This document shows positions 42,065 to 54,000 of a DNA stretch of 64,000 nt, piece by piece. The stretch is taken from positions 124,001 through 188,000 of the forward strand of contig JAMWET010000756.1 in assembly GCA_024036415.1 (NCBI GenBank). The letters are read 5' to 3'. The stretch is from Prochilodus magdalenae (taxonomy: Eukaryota > Chordata > Actinopteri > Characiformes > Prochilodontidae). The notes under the pieces are model-generated. The model was not told where the DNA came from. It was given only the letters and a program-made list of their open reading frames with translations, and did not search any database. A program made the position numbers and the translations under genes. The first letter of the stretch is position 1, and each line of letters begins with the position of its first letter.

Positions 42065-42262
42065 TCAATGACAACACTGCCAGAGCTTTACCGGTGGGCC
42101 ATACCAACTCAGCCACTGCAGTAGGGGAGGGACAGAAATTAGGGGCATACCACCTAGTGCTGAACAACGGGGAGGCAATTGAGAAAGAGAGAGAGATAAA
42201 GAGACCAAGGAAGACAGAGGGAAAGTGAAAGCCAATTGAGAAAGAAGGGAGAGGCAGAGAGA
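42065..42262 (+). repeat. Local duplication, copy 2
   Basis: Second copy of the 41.66 kb block. Instead of the dispersed repeat that follows copy 1, this one runs straight into GA-rich DNA and a long (GT)n tract. Confidence 0.92.
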
Positions 42263-42264
42263 GA

Positions 42265-42266
<2 letters not shown>

Positions 42267-42338
<72 letters not shown>
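42267..42338. repeat. Long perfect (GT)n microsatellite
   Basis: 72 bp of uninterrupted GT on the plus strand, one of the longest pure GT runs in the window. Confidence 0.98.
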
Positions 42339-42340
<2 letters not shown>

Positions 42341-42388
42341 GCTGGAATAGAAAGAGAAAGAGAAAGAGACAGAGAGATAAAGATAGAT

Positions 42389-42760
42389 TTACATTTACAT
42401 TTACATTTATGGCATTTAGCAGACGCTCTTATCCAGAGCGAATTACAGCCATGCTTAATGTTCCATTGGATAATGTTTCCCATCTAGTACAAGAAGGTTA
42501 GAGTCTAAAACTCGCCATGAGCTCAGACACTGTCCGAACAAGGGACAGGGCGGATACATAGAGAGAACAATACACAGACATATATAAAGCATAAGTGCAC
42601 TACCTGGCAACCCCAACCCAGCGTTCACACATAGAAGGAAGAAAGGTCGTGGTCAATATCGGTCCAAAAACAAGGTATTTCAACAAACACGTCTACTAGT
42701 GCTCACTCACCTAGGTGCTTTACAAAGAGATGGGTCTTCAGTGTGCGTTTGAAGACAGAG
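42389..42760 (+). repeat. High-copy teleost interspersed repeat
   Basis: It begins with three TTTACA hexamers, then GGCATTTAGCAGACGCTCTT and ATCCAGAGCGAATTACAG. It ends near AGATGGGTCTTCAGTGTGCG and TTTGAAGACAG. These two motifs at this spacing are a very common interspersed repeat in fish genomes. I do not assert the family name. No coding part was seen. Confidence 0.7.
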
Positions 42761-42955
42761 ACAGAAAGAAAGAGAGAGGAAGAGAGAGAGACGGAAAGAC
42801 AGAGAGATTCAGGGAGACAGAAAGAGACAGACAGAGAGCCAGAGAGAGAGAGGCAGGTGAAGAGACAGAGAGAGAGACTAGGAGACAGAGAGAGACAGAA
42901 AGAGAGACAGAGAGAGAGACAGATGGAGAGACAGAGAGCGAGAGTGGGAGAGATG
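42755..42955. repeat. GA/CAGA-rich purine tract
   Basis: About 200 bp of irregular GAGA, CAGA and GACAGA units directly after the interspersed repeat. It yields R/E/T-rich false frames on plus and S/L-rich ones on minus. Confidence 0.9.
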
Positions 42956-43081
42956 ACAGCTGGCCTTCTTAAAGCTTGTGCACATTTGCTGATTCTCAAG
43001 GCTTAGGCATTCAGTCAAGAGATGCATAAGAGTGTCTGCTGTACAAGAAGGAGAGGTTAGAAAAACTCTATCTCTCAACTC

Positions 43082-43120
43082 TGTGTGTGTGCGTCTGTGT
43101 GTGTGTGCGTGTGTGTGTGT

Positions 43121-43207
<87 letters not shown>

Positions 43208-43232
43208 TGTGCGTGTGTGTGTGTGTGTGTGT
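43082..43232. repeat. Long (GT)n microsatellite with GC interruptions
   Basis: About 150 bp of GT with several GC replacements near both ends and a pure core of about 80 bp. Open V/C and H/T frames over it are artefacts. Confidence 0.97.
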
Positions 43233-43789
43233 ATTGAGGTGGAACCTATGAGGCAAAAGTGTAAGAGCACAGCCACAGCCAGAAAGCCCTCAGTGTGTCT
43301 GCATAGCAACAGTGGCAAAGACAAGACGGGGAGACAGACGGAGAGAGAAAGTGATCGGCAGACAGAAAGAGAGAAAAGTACAGGAAAAAAAAGACTTGGG
43401 GTAAAAATATTGAGTATCGATATATAGTATATATCAAGTGGAGAACGCACAGTTAATGTGTTCATAGCAAAGTGGTGAAATACAGGTACCACAGGGGACG
43501 ATGGCATAGAAGAACCACTGTAAGGAAACATGACATTACATTACAGACAAATTACCTCACATTACATTACAATACAATATGCTTACCAATCACTGGATAT
43601 CACCAGTACCTAGAACACTGACTAACACAATGTTAGCATATAAAAGAATGAATGGCTAATTGTACCTAGTGTAGTGTGAACCTTCAGGAGCAAAGAATCT
43701 GAAGATCACCAGTTTAATAACAAAACAACACAAAGCAAAAAAATAGGGAATTGAGAGGAAACCCCAGAGAAAAGTGTGCAAGCCTAAGT

Positions 43790-43829
43790 TGAATAACTGA
43801 ATATCTGAATATCTGAATAACTGAATAAC
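43790..43829. repeat. 8 bp tandem repeat, five units
   Basis: Five units of TGAATAAC/TGAATATC in the order AAC, ATC, ATC, AAC, AAC. Confidence 0.9.
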
Positions 43830-44559
43830 GACCCCTCTTACCACATTAAGAACCGTGGTTCACCTATAGGCAATATGGGCTCCTTAGCAAGATTTTGTCA
43901 ATCACTACAATACTTAGATACATTTACAAATGCCAGGTAATTGTGGTCAGATTAATCAATACTACAGACCGTTTTTGGAAGAAATGAGGCTTTGTGCTCT
44001 GGGATAAAGACAAAACAAGACCATCCAGACTGTTACCAGCAACAGTGCCCCTGTTAAAGGCAGCTTATGCCATGGTCCCTTCAATCCCAAAAAGTAGATT
44101 TTGGAGCAACATCTGCTATCTTCACCTTCCTGAGACACTCATATATATTTCAGTATAACAATGCAAAACCTTCTATATACAGTACAAAGACATAACCGTG
44201 GAAGAAGAAGGTGCAGGTGCTGGGCTGGTGCTTCAAGATCTCAGACGCTGAGACTAAATATTTAGAATAACTGAGAAAAATAATAACTTGGTGTTTTAAA
44301 GGCGTAAATGTCTTTTAAGCGCTGTATAAAGGATTGACAACGTTACATGACATCAAATGCTGTACTGTCCTTCCTTTTCAAAAAAGATGTGTTGTAAGAA
44401 CCACTTGACTGAAATTAATTTGGTAAACATCAAGCAATTTTAATTTTACATGACATCCCAATATTATCTGATCTGGGATTGCATATTACATTACATCTAG
44501 TGCAGTGTAGTATTTTTTCTACCTCAGATGTAATCATTGTACCATATTCCCCTGCCTTA

Positions 44560-44930
44560 CCCTTGTCTCCATCCTTTCCCTCTTTGTTTACTCTCTTCTT
44601 CTGTCATTCTTCATTCTGCCATGTGCATCTGTTTTTATTTTGGTTTTCCTGTCTCCACCCCCTGTATTTCCCTGGTCTGGTCTCTCCTTGTGCTTTTATT
44701 AATGTTTCCCTATAGTGCTGCCTCTTCATCATCTCCTGCACCTGTGTCTTGACTGTAGCCATGCTCTTTGAATACCCTCTACAGTGCGTCTCTTTTGTTT
44801 TCCCCATTATTTATTCCCCGTGTGTTTGCCCTGTGCTTTGGGTGACCTTGTATGTTTATGTTCTCTGTTGGTTTGTTGTAGAGTCAAGACTCCTGCTTGA
44901 CTACTTGCCCCGCTGTGACATTTGTCCTGA
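44560..44930 (+). repeat. Possible further LTR-like repeat copy
   Basis: T-rich plus-strand text with CACCTGTGTCTTGACTGTAG and a following stretch ending CCCCGCTGTGACATTTGTCC resembles, in style and orientation, the minus-strand reading of the 2.25 and 10.7 kb repeats. Block-by-block identity is weak, so this could be a different family. Confidence 0.25.
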
Positions 44931-45723
44931 TCGCACCAACAACACAGACGTTTCAGCCTGCTCCAAAATACTCCCACTCACAGTCCCATACAAAGACAAA
45001 TGATTCCAGTATTTCACAAACTCTATTCACGAAGAAATTATTTTCTCACAAACTAATCATGACTGAAAATGGCTCCCAGTCTGTCAGACCTGCCTTTAGT
45101 CTGTATATTTGTGATGTACTTGTCTTTCTTTAGAGGTCTTTCCAGTTGAGGTCACTGACAGTCAAAAGCTAGGTTTATATTTGACACATAGTAAGTGTCA
45201 AATTGCAGTTGTGGTGTATCAACTGTTCAATGTATTTTTTCAGATATCAAAATGAGTTGTGTGAGTAACTCTAGGTTCTTGGGTTGTTCAGTTACTTTTT
45301 CAGTTGTGCAAATTTGCATTTTGTGCTTTTCATTCATTCAGATCAGCTTGTACAAGTTTGTGGTTCAGTTTGCTATGTGCAAACATCTGCCAAATTTGTT
45401 GCACTGATCCCAGAATCACCCTCATACAGTGTTTGATGAATTCTGTATCTTACCTGGAAACGCTGAGTTGTAGATGTTTTACAGTATGGTGTCAGTAATC
45501 AGGACACAAAAACGCTAAGTGTATTCCATTACAGTTACTGTAAAGATGGTAGTAATTGGACTACAGGGTGATTAACAGCTGGGCTATAATAAAACCACAT
45601 GCACAAAACCTGCTGCCCTTTGCCTAAATTTTCCTCTTTGAATGATCAATATGTCACAAAGAACATGTAGATTGTACGAGCTCTTCATTTTGGGAAGTCA
45701 GTCTATAGAAATAAGAGCAACTA

Positions 45724-46017
45724 CAAGGGTTGGACAATGAAACTGAAACACCTGGTTTTAGACCACAATCATTTATTAGTATGGTGTAGGGCCAACAATG
45801 TGTCCTCTTTTGAACTCTGGTATGTCACCCATAATGTTGTGTGTATTGCAGTATTTTGAGCAGAACTGTGCTCTTACCTGCTAACCGAACCTTCACACTC
45901 TGCTCTTACTGGTGCAATGTGCAATTAATAAAGATTGGCCACCAGGCTGGTCCAATTTAGCCATGAGACCTCCCACACTAAAATGACAGGTGTTTCAGTT
46001 TCATTGTCCAACCCCTG
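45724..46017 (-). mobile_element. 294 bp MITE derived from a Tc1-like transposon
   Basis: Perfectly placed ends: left CAAGGGTTGGACAATGAAAC and right (inverted) CAGGGGTTGGACAATGAAAC, each continuing into TGAAACACCTG. They abut TA at 45,722-45,723 and 46,018-46,019. The interior keeps only the edges of a parent element. Read on the minus strand, it has the 5' leader with the transposase start region, then abruptly the last codons before the stop (the GGCCCTACACCATACTAATA end on the minus strand). Over a kilobase of transposase is missing compared with the usual 1.2-1.6 kb Tc1 length. It depended on a transposase supplied elsewhere. Confidence 0.92.
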
Positions 46018-46019
46018 TA

Positions 46020-48675
46020 CTTTCATCTGTGTGGTTTCTTACTTCAGTAGATTTTTAAAGATGGCTGCAAACTGTTATTATTAATGTTGACTTTGCATAA
46101 AACTGTGTGGACTGCACATCAACAAATTACATCAAAAATATTGATCATCAAAGCGTGACACACGTGTGAAGTATAAGGAGCCAATACAGACATTTTAGCA
46201 GTTAAAACAGCTATTGATGATCAGTTTATTCAGTCGGAGTTTAACAAAGAAGTGCCAGGAGTGCAGTATAGCTTTTTACAGTTCTACAGTTTTAATTATC
46301 CTCACCATTTAATCAGCTTCCACCTTCCACGTTCTCTGTAGTTCTATAATAACTGATTTTCAAAGGGAAGCACAGATAACATAAAGACCAGAATAGTAAA
46401 TCACCTACATTCTGTCATTTTGTTACAAACAAAGGCCAAATATAAAGAATGATGTTTCAGATTACAGGTACATTATAATAGCATGGTGATAAAAACTTGC
46501 CATTTTACATGATATATATGTCATAAGAAGCATGTAGATTATCATTCCAAGCAGGGAAGGGAATGTAATGGGAAAGTAATAGAAATTTATTCATTTATAT
46601 TACTTTAATACATAAATCCTTTGGATTAAGTTAATTTTTTATCAGGTGATCAGTAATCTGTAGCAGCATACATTATTAAAGCAGCCCTCCCAACTCTGTA
46701 GAAAAAGCACCAGTTCTTTCTGGATCAGGGCGACTAAAGACATAGAGACCTTCATTCCTGCATGTAACTGTCTGTATATGAGTGGGTATGAGAAAAACAG
46801 AGTGAGGAAAGGGAGAAAGACAGGCTCTTCTTTGTGAGGAGGAGAATTAATGAAGTCTTATCTCGGCTAGAGAAGCATTCCAGAGAGGTTCTAATGAAAA
46901 CACTGGGCTCACTGCATTAGATCTGGCCTCCACTCTCTTGCTGCTGCTAACAGGTGTGCAAATTCATGACCAAACAGCCTGCTTGATTAAAGAGCTAGAA
47001 ATCATTGTTTTAAAGAATGAGCTCCAAAGCTAACTTTGAGCTAAAATTACAGATGATCACTTGCATATGTGAGTGAAATTCACAGGCGTATGAATGCTCC
47101 AAGCCCAGTGTTCAAAGAGAGAGCATATACGAAAACACATCATTCACACTCAGAATGAATAAAAAACATTGAGGGGGGAAAAAAGAAAAGCACTAAGACA
47201 GAGAGAACGCAATCAATCCTTCTCCCACGGGGCCCGTTTAATTAGTTTTGGAGAGAGATTATGTACAGGTGTGGCCCAGCTCATGCAGATTTGTAGAGGT
47301 TAATTAACTATAAATTTATCAAATGATAGGAAAGTTCATTCGCGGAGAAAGTCTCGCTAGAGCAGGCCTCGAGCGGGTAGCTCAAAACAAAACACAGCTC
47401 CAGTCTGTAAGCAACCACAGCAATGATAATCACCTCTGAGTACTTATAGATCAGCACATCAATATAAATCAAAAGCATGAAGTTTGTAAATTTATCCTCA
47501 TTACTTCCTGTTTCAACGCAGTCAATAAAGTAAACACACTCGCAGCCCCGCTGAGTTATGGGTTTGTTATCAGTGGTCCCTGTGGATAGTCATTAATCTG
47601 TTTGATTATGTTGTTTAATAGCAAAGCAGACAGAGTACTCACTTCTCCTCTGTGGCAAAGAGGCACTGGGTTGCTTGCTCCACTTCACTTCACCGGATTC
47701 CAGAGTGACAGGTAATCATGGGAGAAAACCGCAAACAGAAATTTCACTAAAAAGCAAACTATGCAATTTACAGAATAACAGAAATCTGCTGAACTACATT
47801 TCAGCAAGTCTGCCGTTCACCTCCTGATTACTTCAGGTGTATTGAAATGACGCACTGAAATGCGAGTGATGGAAGGATTTGGAATTCATATTGGAACGTG
47901 GAGGTCTTTTAAAAGGCACAGTCATATATTTAAGGGAGCTAATGATTTGGAGGGGCTTGGCAGATTCATACACGCATTGCATTATTCATACTTTAGAAAA
48001 GGGGTTCTTTTTTTTTTTACTCGTCTGTACTCATTTTCTCATAGGGAATTCTCAACACTGCACATCTTCTTCATTTAGGGTGAAGGCCTTCATGCAGCTC
48101 CCACTATGCAAGTAGGCCTTTTATTGCATCTCTTTTTAGTGGGGGAGTGGGGCTGGTTGGCACAGGTTACTGTCCCTCTGCAGTATGTACTAGGCATAAC
48201 ATAAGGGAGACAGGGCATCTTGTCACACGGGTAAACTGTGAATATACTGGTGCCACTTAAAAGAGGTTTACTATTATTGTTTATTTACTTGGTCTGATGT
48301 CATAATCTGGCTGGAAAGAGCCGAGACACACTGTGAGCTGAGGTGAGAAAAAAATTGCCGTTTTGCAGATTATTGTAAAAATATTGCAACATTACGCAAC
48401 ATTTTTGTACTGATTTCACCATATAGCAAACATTACCAAACATAACACTGACCCATTCATCTTCTAAACCTGCATGTTCTAAGCCAGCTATCACAGACAA
48501 ACATGGCAGTTTAGGGAAATTTATCTTGGGGCAAGTCGTCATATATGGGACACTATTAGAACTCGAAATGCTTGATCTGTTTGAATGATTTTTCAATTGT
48601 TGTAGACAACAGGGCAGCTTTTTGTCATTTAATATTGCTTATGTAAAATATTTCAAATAAAATTATTAATTGACT
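46020..48675. other. Non-coding stretch with possible conserved elements
   Basis: No gene was recognised. Two repeat-free parts, 47.22-47.35 kb (GTTTAATTAGTTTTGG, GTTAATTAACTATAAAT) and 47.56-47.72 kb (GGTTTGTTATCAGTGG, GTCATTAATCTGTTTGATT), are dense in ATTA/TAAT homeodomain cores. They read like vertebrate conserved non-coding enhancers. This is inference from composition only. Confidence 0.3.
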
Positions 48676-48679
48676 GTGT

Positions 48680-49010
48680 ATGTTTATTCAACAAAAAAGT
48701 AAGAACAGTTTTCATTTAATTGAATAGAAAACAAAACGTGACATACTCTACAGTAATACAGTCAGCATTTTAATTCTCATTGTTCAGTGTATAATATCAG
48801 ATAATATGTTTTTGTATTTGACATGCCTACACTATCAGGCTGACACAAAATCACAATGACAACCAACTGAACTCACATTGAGACACATTTCCCTCATTTG
48901 TCCTCATTTCTAAGACAGGTTTATAATGTATTAGCTCGTGTGACTTGTTGTATTTGCTTTACCTTAAAAAAAAGTATCACCACTAATAGATTAGAATGGT
49001 TAGAGATCTT
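48680..49010. repeat. Dispersed repeat, long copy of the 41.86 kb element
   Basis: Matches the 41,855-42,062 segment at both ends with about 120 bp more in the middle (TAATTCTCATTGTTCAGTGT and following). The edge GTGTATGTTTATTCAACAAA corresponds to the same AATAAA-type signal on the minus strand. Orientation is the same as the short copy. Confidence 0.7.
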
Positions 49011-49014
49011 ATAA

Positions 49015-50370
49015 AATGGATTAGTGGGACCAACTGACCTGACAGTCAGCACTGTGCCATCCAGCCCTGTTCTCCTCAACTTAAAGTTCTCAGTGAACAA
49101 CTGGGACTAGAACACCAGTTCTAGCAGCATGTCACACCTTCATCATTTAACGGTGTGGTTTGAGAAATTCCAAACATTTGATGTGCAGTTTAGCCCTGAA
49201 TTCTGACAACCCATGCAAAGCCTGTGCTTTGCTTTTTTTCTGCAGCTTATGATGTAGCATGTGGCTATGAAATCAATGATCTGAATGAAAGTGTAAGTAA
49301 AACCCCATCTTTGGCTCGGAAAGCGCTATCTCACTCTATGTAATTACCCAGCATGAACTAGAGTGGCCCCTTCAAGTGGAGAGCCTCAACAAACCAACAG
49401 GCAATAATCAACAGGCAAGTGTTCACATCAGCCAAAGCATTGCTCATCATCCATTTTCAAACAGGGTAAAACAGGCAGCTTTATTAGGTGGAATAATGCC
49501 AGCGTTAGAGATGAATAAAGAATAAATGTGGAATTTTAATCAGGCCGTACACCTGCGAGAACACACACGGCAGCCAAGCAAACACACATAGGGGCCTGCC
49601 ATGACTTTGGCATCTTAATCAAGCAGAAAACAAATTGTGTAGCATACGATTTGTGCTGGATAGCAGGGGAGCTGAACAGCCAAAAACTCATTAGGGCTCA
49701 ACCAGTGAGGGAGAGGCGCTATCACCAACACAACCATCACAACCATCCCTCATCAGGCAATCAGTCAGCTGTTCAACTGACGTGGAGCTATAAATATTTC
49801 TTCTGTCCAACTGCAATCAATAAACAACTTCACTGATTCTGTCTACCGCCTCCCACTTTTTCAGCCATGTTGGACTAACTGCAAATTCAGTGCTGAGCCA
49901 AAGCCAAGCTGTCTTCCCCAGCAGCCCTGCAGCAGAGATGGTAATTACTGCTCTAAGACCTTGGAATGAGTACCTCCCGGTCCATGACATTCGCTTGGAA
50001 CATCGTTACGCGCATTTCCCAACTTCTGACAATGATCCTAATGCACCTGACAGCAGAATTAAATGGGAGGGGAGCAAGGGCACTCAGCTGGAACTTTTCC
50101 TAATAAATCTGCCTGCTCTGACCCCTCTTGTTATTAAGGGGAGAGAGAGCAGTGAAGGGCTGGAGAGTAGAAAAAGAAAGTAATTTGGCTGGAGGCTACG
50201 GTGGAAGGAAGACTGGGCCCAGAAGCAAGAATGGACTGAGAAGCGCTCTGGCTTTGAACGGTTAGATGGAGCGGACTATACAGACAAGACCATAAAGAGA
50301 GAGGGCAAGGTTGTGAAAATCAAGTGACAGAGCTAAGAATAACTGAAATACAATAAAGAACACCCTCAGA
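49015..50370. other. Non-coding stretch
   Basis: No gene was recognised. 49.49-49.66 kb (GTGGAATTTTAATCAGGCCG, GGCATCTTAATCAAGCAG) is unique-looking and could be a conserved element. 49.89-50.18 kb is open in one frame for 97 codons, but the peptide resembles nothing I know and has no splice support. Confidence 0.3.
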
Positions 50371-50372
50371 AA

Positions 50373-50470
50373 TAAATCAAATCAAATCAACATTTATTTT
50401 TATAGCGCTTTTTACAACAGATGTTGTCACAAAGCAGCTTTACAAAGAATCAGAATAAAGGCTTCTATGT
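50373..50470 (+). repeat. Common teleost interspersed repeat end
   Basis: AAATCAAATCAAATCAAC followed by TTTATTTTTATAGCGCTTTT, then ACAACAGATGTTGTCACAAA and GCAGCTTTACAAAGAATC. This is a very widespread fish repeat terminus. Only the end is present here. Confidence 0.65.
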
Positions 50471-50787
50471 GACTTGATTTTATCTTTACTTTAATCAGAA
50501 CAAACCCTTTCAGAATCTAGAACACCATGTTTATCCTTCAACAAGCTTTAGAAAGGTCTTTCACACTCTCAGATCTCATTCACAAAATAGACAGCTATAG
50601 ATAGGTGTCTCATTATGGAGTCGACTGTGCTACTTCCACAGTTGAGTCCAGCACATGCATCACCACCAAGCAAAGCACCATCCTCTAGCTCTGCTGTGTC
50701 CACACCTGACTTAAATATGGATCCCCGTACCAGCAGATTTTAAGTAGTCTTGAAAATGCTCTGCAGCAGAGATGATAACTATCCAAA

Positions 50788-50822
50788 TATATATATATAT
50801 ATACATATATATACACATACAG
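50788..50822. repeat. AT/ACATAT-rich tract
   Basis: An alternating AT run with ACAT interruptions. Confidence 0.85.
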
Positions 50823-51035
50823 TATAAACATATATTTTTTGTTGTTTTTATGAGAAAAGCTGCCGTTATGTCCCTTTAATCACAGCATGACCATCTTCAC
50901 AGAGATATGTGAACTGTTTCCACAGCTGTCTGGCTCCCACCCCTTATTGCTTACTAGCAGCTCAACACAGAGCCACAACATTTCACACATATAGAGTCAA
51001 GATGGTCCTAGTTAATCTGATAATGAAGTTGCGGC

Positions 51036-51070
51036 TGATTATATTAATAATTATTATTATAATAATAATA
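51036..51070. repeat. Inverted (TTA)n/(AAT)n tract
   Basis: TTAATAATTATTATTATAAT and following AATAAT form a short strand-switching trinucleotide array, potentially self-complementary. Confidence 0.8.
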
Positions 51071-51074
51071 CAGA

Positions 51075-54000
51075 CTGATGAAATGGCTACTACAGGACCA
51101 GAAGTATAAGTACAGTACAGTATAACTAGATTTACATGGGTTTAAGGGACAGTAATAGCACTTTGTGGAAGAGTAGAGCAATGGGAAACGTTGGCAGTTG
51201 GTGTATAACACATTATCAGCAGTTAGTCTATAAACGAAGTGGAAAACTGGATCTGGAGTAACATGATGTAGCACTGCGAAGAAACAGAACAAAGGAAGGG
51301 AGGAGAAAGAGGATATGATGTGAGGGGGCGGACAGGCACTTCAGCGAGTTTGAAAAGATGAAAATAGCAGTATATCGTAGGAAGACGTGGAGATATGACA
51401 AAAAAGATGGCAAAAGAAAAGAAGAGAAAAGACAAGGCTAGAGCAGGGAAACAGGGTGAGGAGAAGCCAGTTTGGACTGCCCAGTCTGGAAACGTCCATC
51501 CTCATTTAGAGGGAAATCAGCTTGAATCTGGGAGGCTGTCAGGCGTTAGCCAGCAGGCCCTGCTCCGAGCCACATGGAGGAGCCATTCTAAGCCAACACA
51601 CACAGTGAAGCACACCACACACCCACACACAAATCTATTACCCAATCCTGACATATTAATCTCCCCTTTTTAAATGCACCGCTGCGCTCCAAACGCGCCA
51701 CATGCTTTGGATGAAAAACGCAGCCCATATATTATCATTGACTGCCTTTCTCTTTAATTTCATTTTCTGTCCATTTTTGCACTCCCGCTTTCCTCTTGCA
51801 TGCTCCCTCTTCCCCCTTTCTCTTTTGGCTGGCTTGCTCCAGCCCAAAAGAGAGCCCAATTACGTCCCGAGCAGCACTGCAAATTCAAGTGGACACCGAA
51901 TCAGTAGCTGGGGCAGAGCCACAGGCACCCATCTGTCTGAGCTGGCGTGGATGAAAGGGATGTTGCTTGGTCAAAAGCACCCGGCATCCAGATGGAGAGG
52001 TTTTTCTACTACCTGAGAATCAGCTAACCATGGCACTGCAGGGACACGGCCGCAGTCCAGCTGGGGCAGCGGTAGCAGCGGTTAAAAATGGGCGGGCAGC
52101 AAGGCCACTACATATCTCTGAATCATGAGCTTAACAGGCCCACGTCCACCTCACGGGGCCATACATCAGCCGAATAGTCATACGCACTTGCACTTGAAGG
52201 TGTGCGAACTGTAACTTATGTCTCAGATGAGCGGCCATTTACATCAAAAGATTGATTAACCTTACAGCTGACCTCAAACTGTGCGCCAACTTTCAGCCGT
52301 AAATTCCCTTAATAACAGGATAGGAGCGTTCAGGTTGTATAAAGGCCAAGAGGTGGCTTTTCTTCATGAGTCAGTTGCAAGATGTCATCGTAGTATGCCA
52401 AATATATAACCCCCCCACTCACACCATGTTACATCAGGCCAGTTCAGAGTGTCCACTTCTGCATATAATGAGCTATATTTATCAGACTTATGATGATAAG
52501 ATTGCGTGTCTGGGGTTTGTTAAGTGATAAAAGCAAAGAAATACTTAAGTAAAATTCAAAGTCTGACTTTTTTTTTTACTCAAGTAGAAAGTACATGCTC
52601 AAAAATGTACCTGTGCAAGTAAAACAAGTTAAATGTATCTCTCTAAAAAATATTTCTAAAGAATTTTTTAAACAAGCTGTGTGTCTATGAAGCTAAGCAT
52701 ACAAGGTGATTTATACTAGAACTTGCATGCATCATCCAGTATTTGAAATGGACAAATAAAAAATTCTCAGTTTTCACTTTAGCATGTAAGACCAGGCCAG
52801 GAGTAGAACTTGTTTTCAGACCTGGAGCTACACAAGGACCAGTCCACCCCAAACTACAAGCCCACAGACATAGCTCATGTTCAGCATTGGGGAACATTGC
52901 ATCAGACTGCTTTCTGAACAGCAGTGCAGTCCTCACCCTACATATACCAACGCACACTCATACCCAATGACAACAACCAATCAGAAAACTGGATTCACAT
53001 ACAGGACATAGAAATCATACGGCTGCTAACCACAGACACCCCTGTCCAGAGAAGACCACAAATTAGTTAATGTACAGAGTTAAAGATGCACAAACTAATA
53101 AACACACACAGCTTACTGCCACAGCGGACTGAGCCAGTAAAGAGGACATGAAGGTTTAATCAAACAGCTGATGTGTGAACACGAGCAGTCATATGAACCC
53201 AGATCTAATCACTGTAGGCCAGCACTGCCACAGCGGGCATAGAAGCATGCTCTTCACTTCCATCAATATCTTCAGAGGTTTGCTTTGGTGTCTTCACAAA
53301 GCCCAACTAGCATTTATTGTAAAGCAGCACTGTAAAGTGAATGACGCTGTGTTCAGATTTACAGAGTTGGGCCGAATTTGACTCACTGACCTCTCGAGTC
53401 TGAATGAGGCTTCATATTCGAATTTCCATTCCACTCATCTGAACGTGACTGCTACATCATTTAAGGTGGAATGGGAATGAAAGCTACCTAATATTTGAGT
53501 CATGAGTCTCAGTTACACTGTATCAGTAGAGACAGGGGTCGCTGGTTTAACCCCACGTTACAGATATAAACTCGGGGGGTAGTATTGGTAGAGAGTCTTA
53601 GTGTTTGTGTGTGTTAGTTTATGTATTAACTCACAGTAAAAGGACTAAAATAGCTCACTGGGAATTCCCCCTCCGCTCTCCTGATCACCCATTCCGCCAC
53701 TGCGTAAGGCCACTGATGCAGGTTTCTTTCAGACGCCTCTGAGAGTGACTTCATTTGCCAAGAAATCCTCCCTTTTGCTGGTCACTTTGAGATGAACTGA
53801 TTGATAAATGTAGGCCAATGTGTGTGTGAATAAAAACTGATTCGCTGTGGACGTGTCGTGGCATGCCGCTCAGTAACAGTCATTAATCATCTGATTCACT
53901 CCCACCTCCCCCAAAGGCCCAGTCCCTCCTCCGGGTCAAAACAACAATAACATTGACGCCTTCCGTCCATTCCTCAAGCCTGAGACATCAGGAGAGCATA

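Noticed and set aside
42878..43531. 217-codon minus-strand frame with long HT repeats and plus-strand VC repeats
   Set aside because: Covers the (GT)n tract and GA-rich DNA; no conserved domain.
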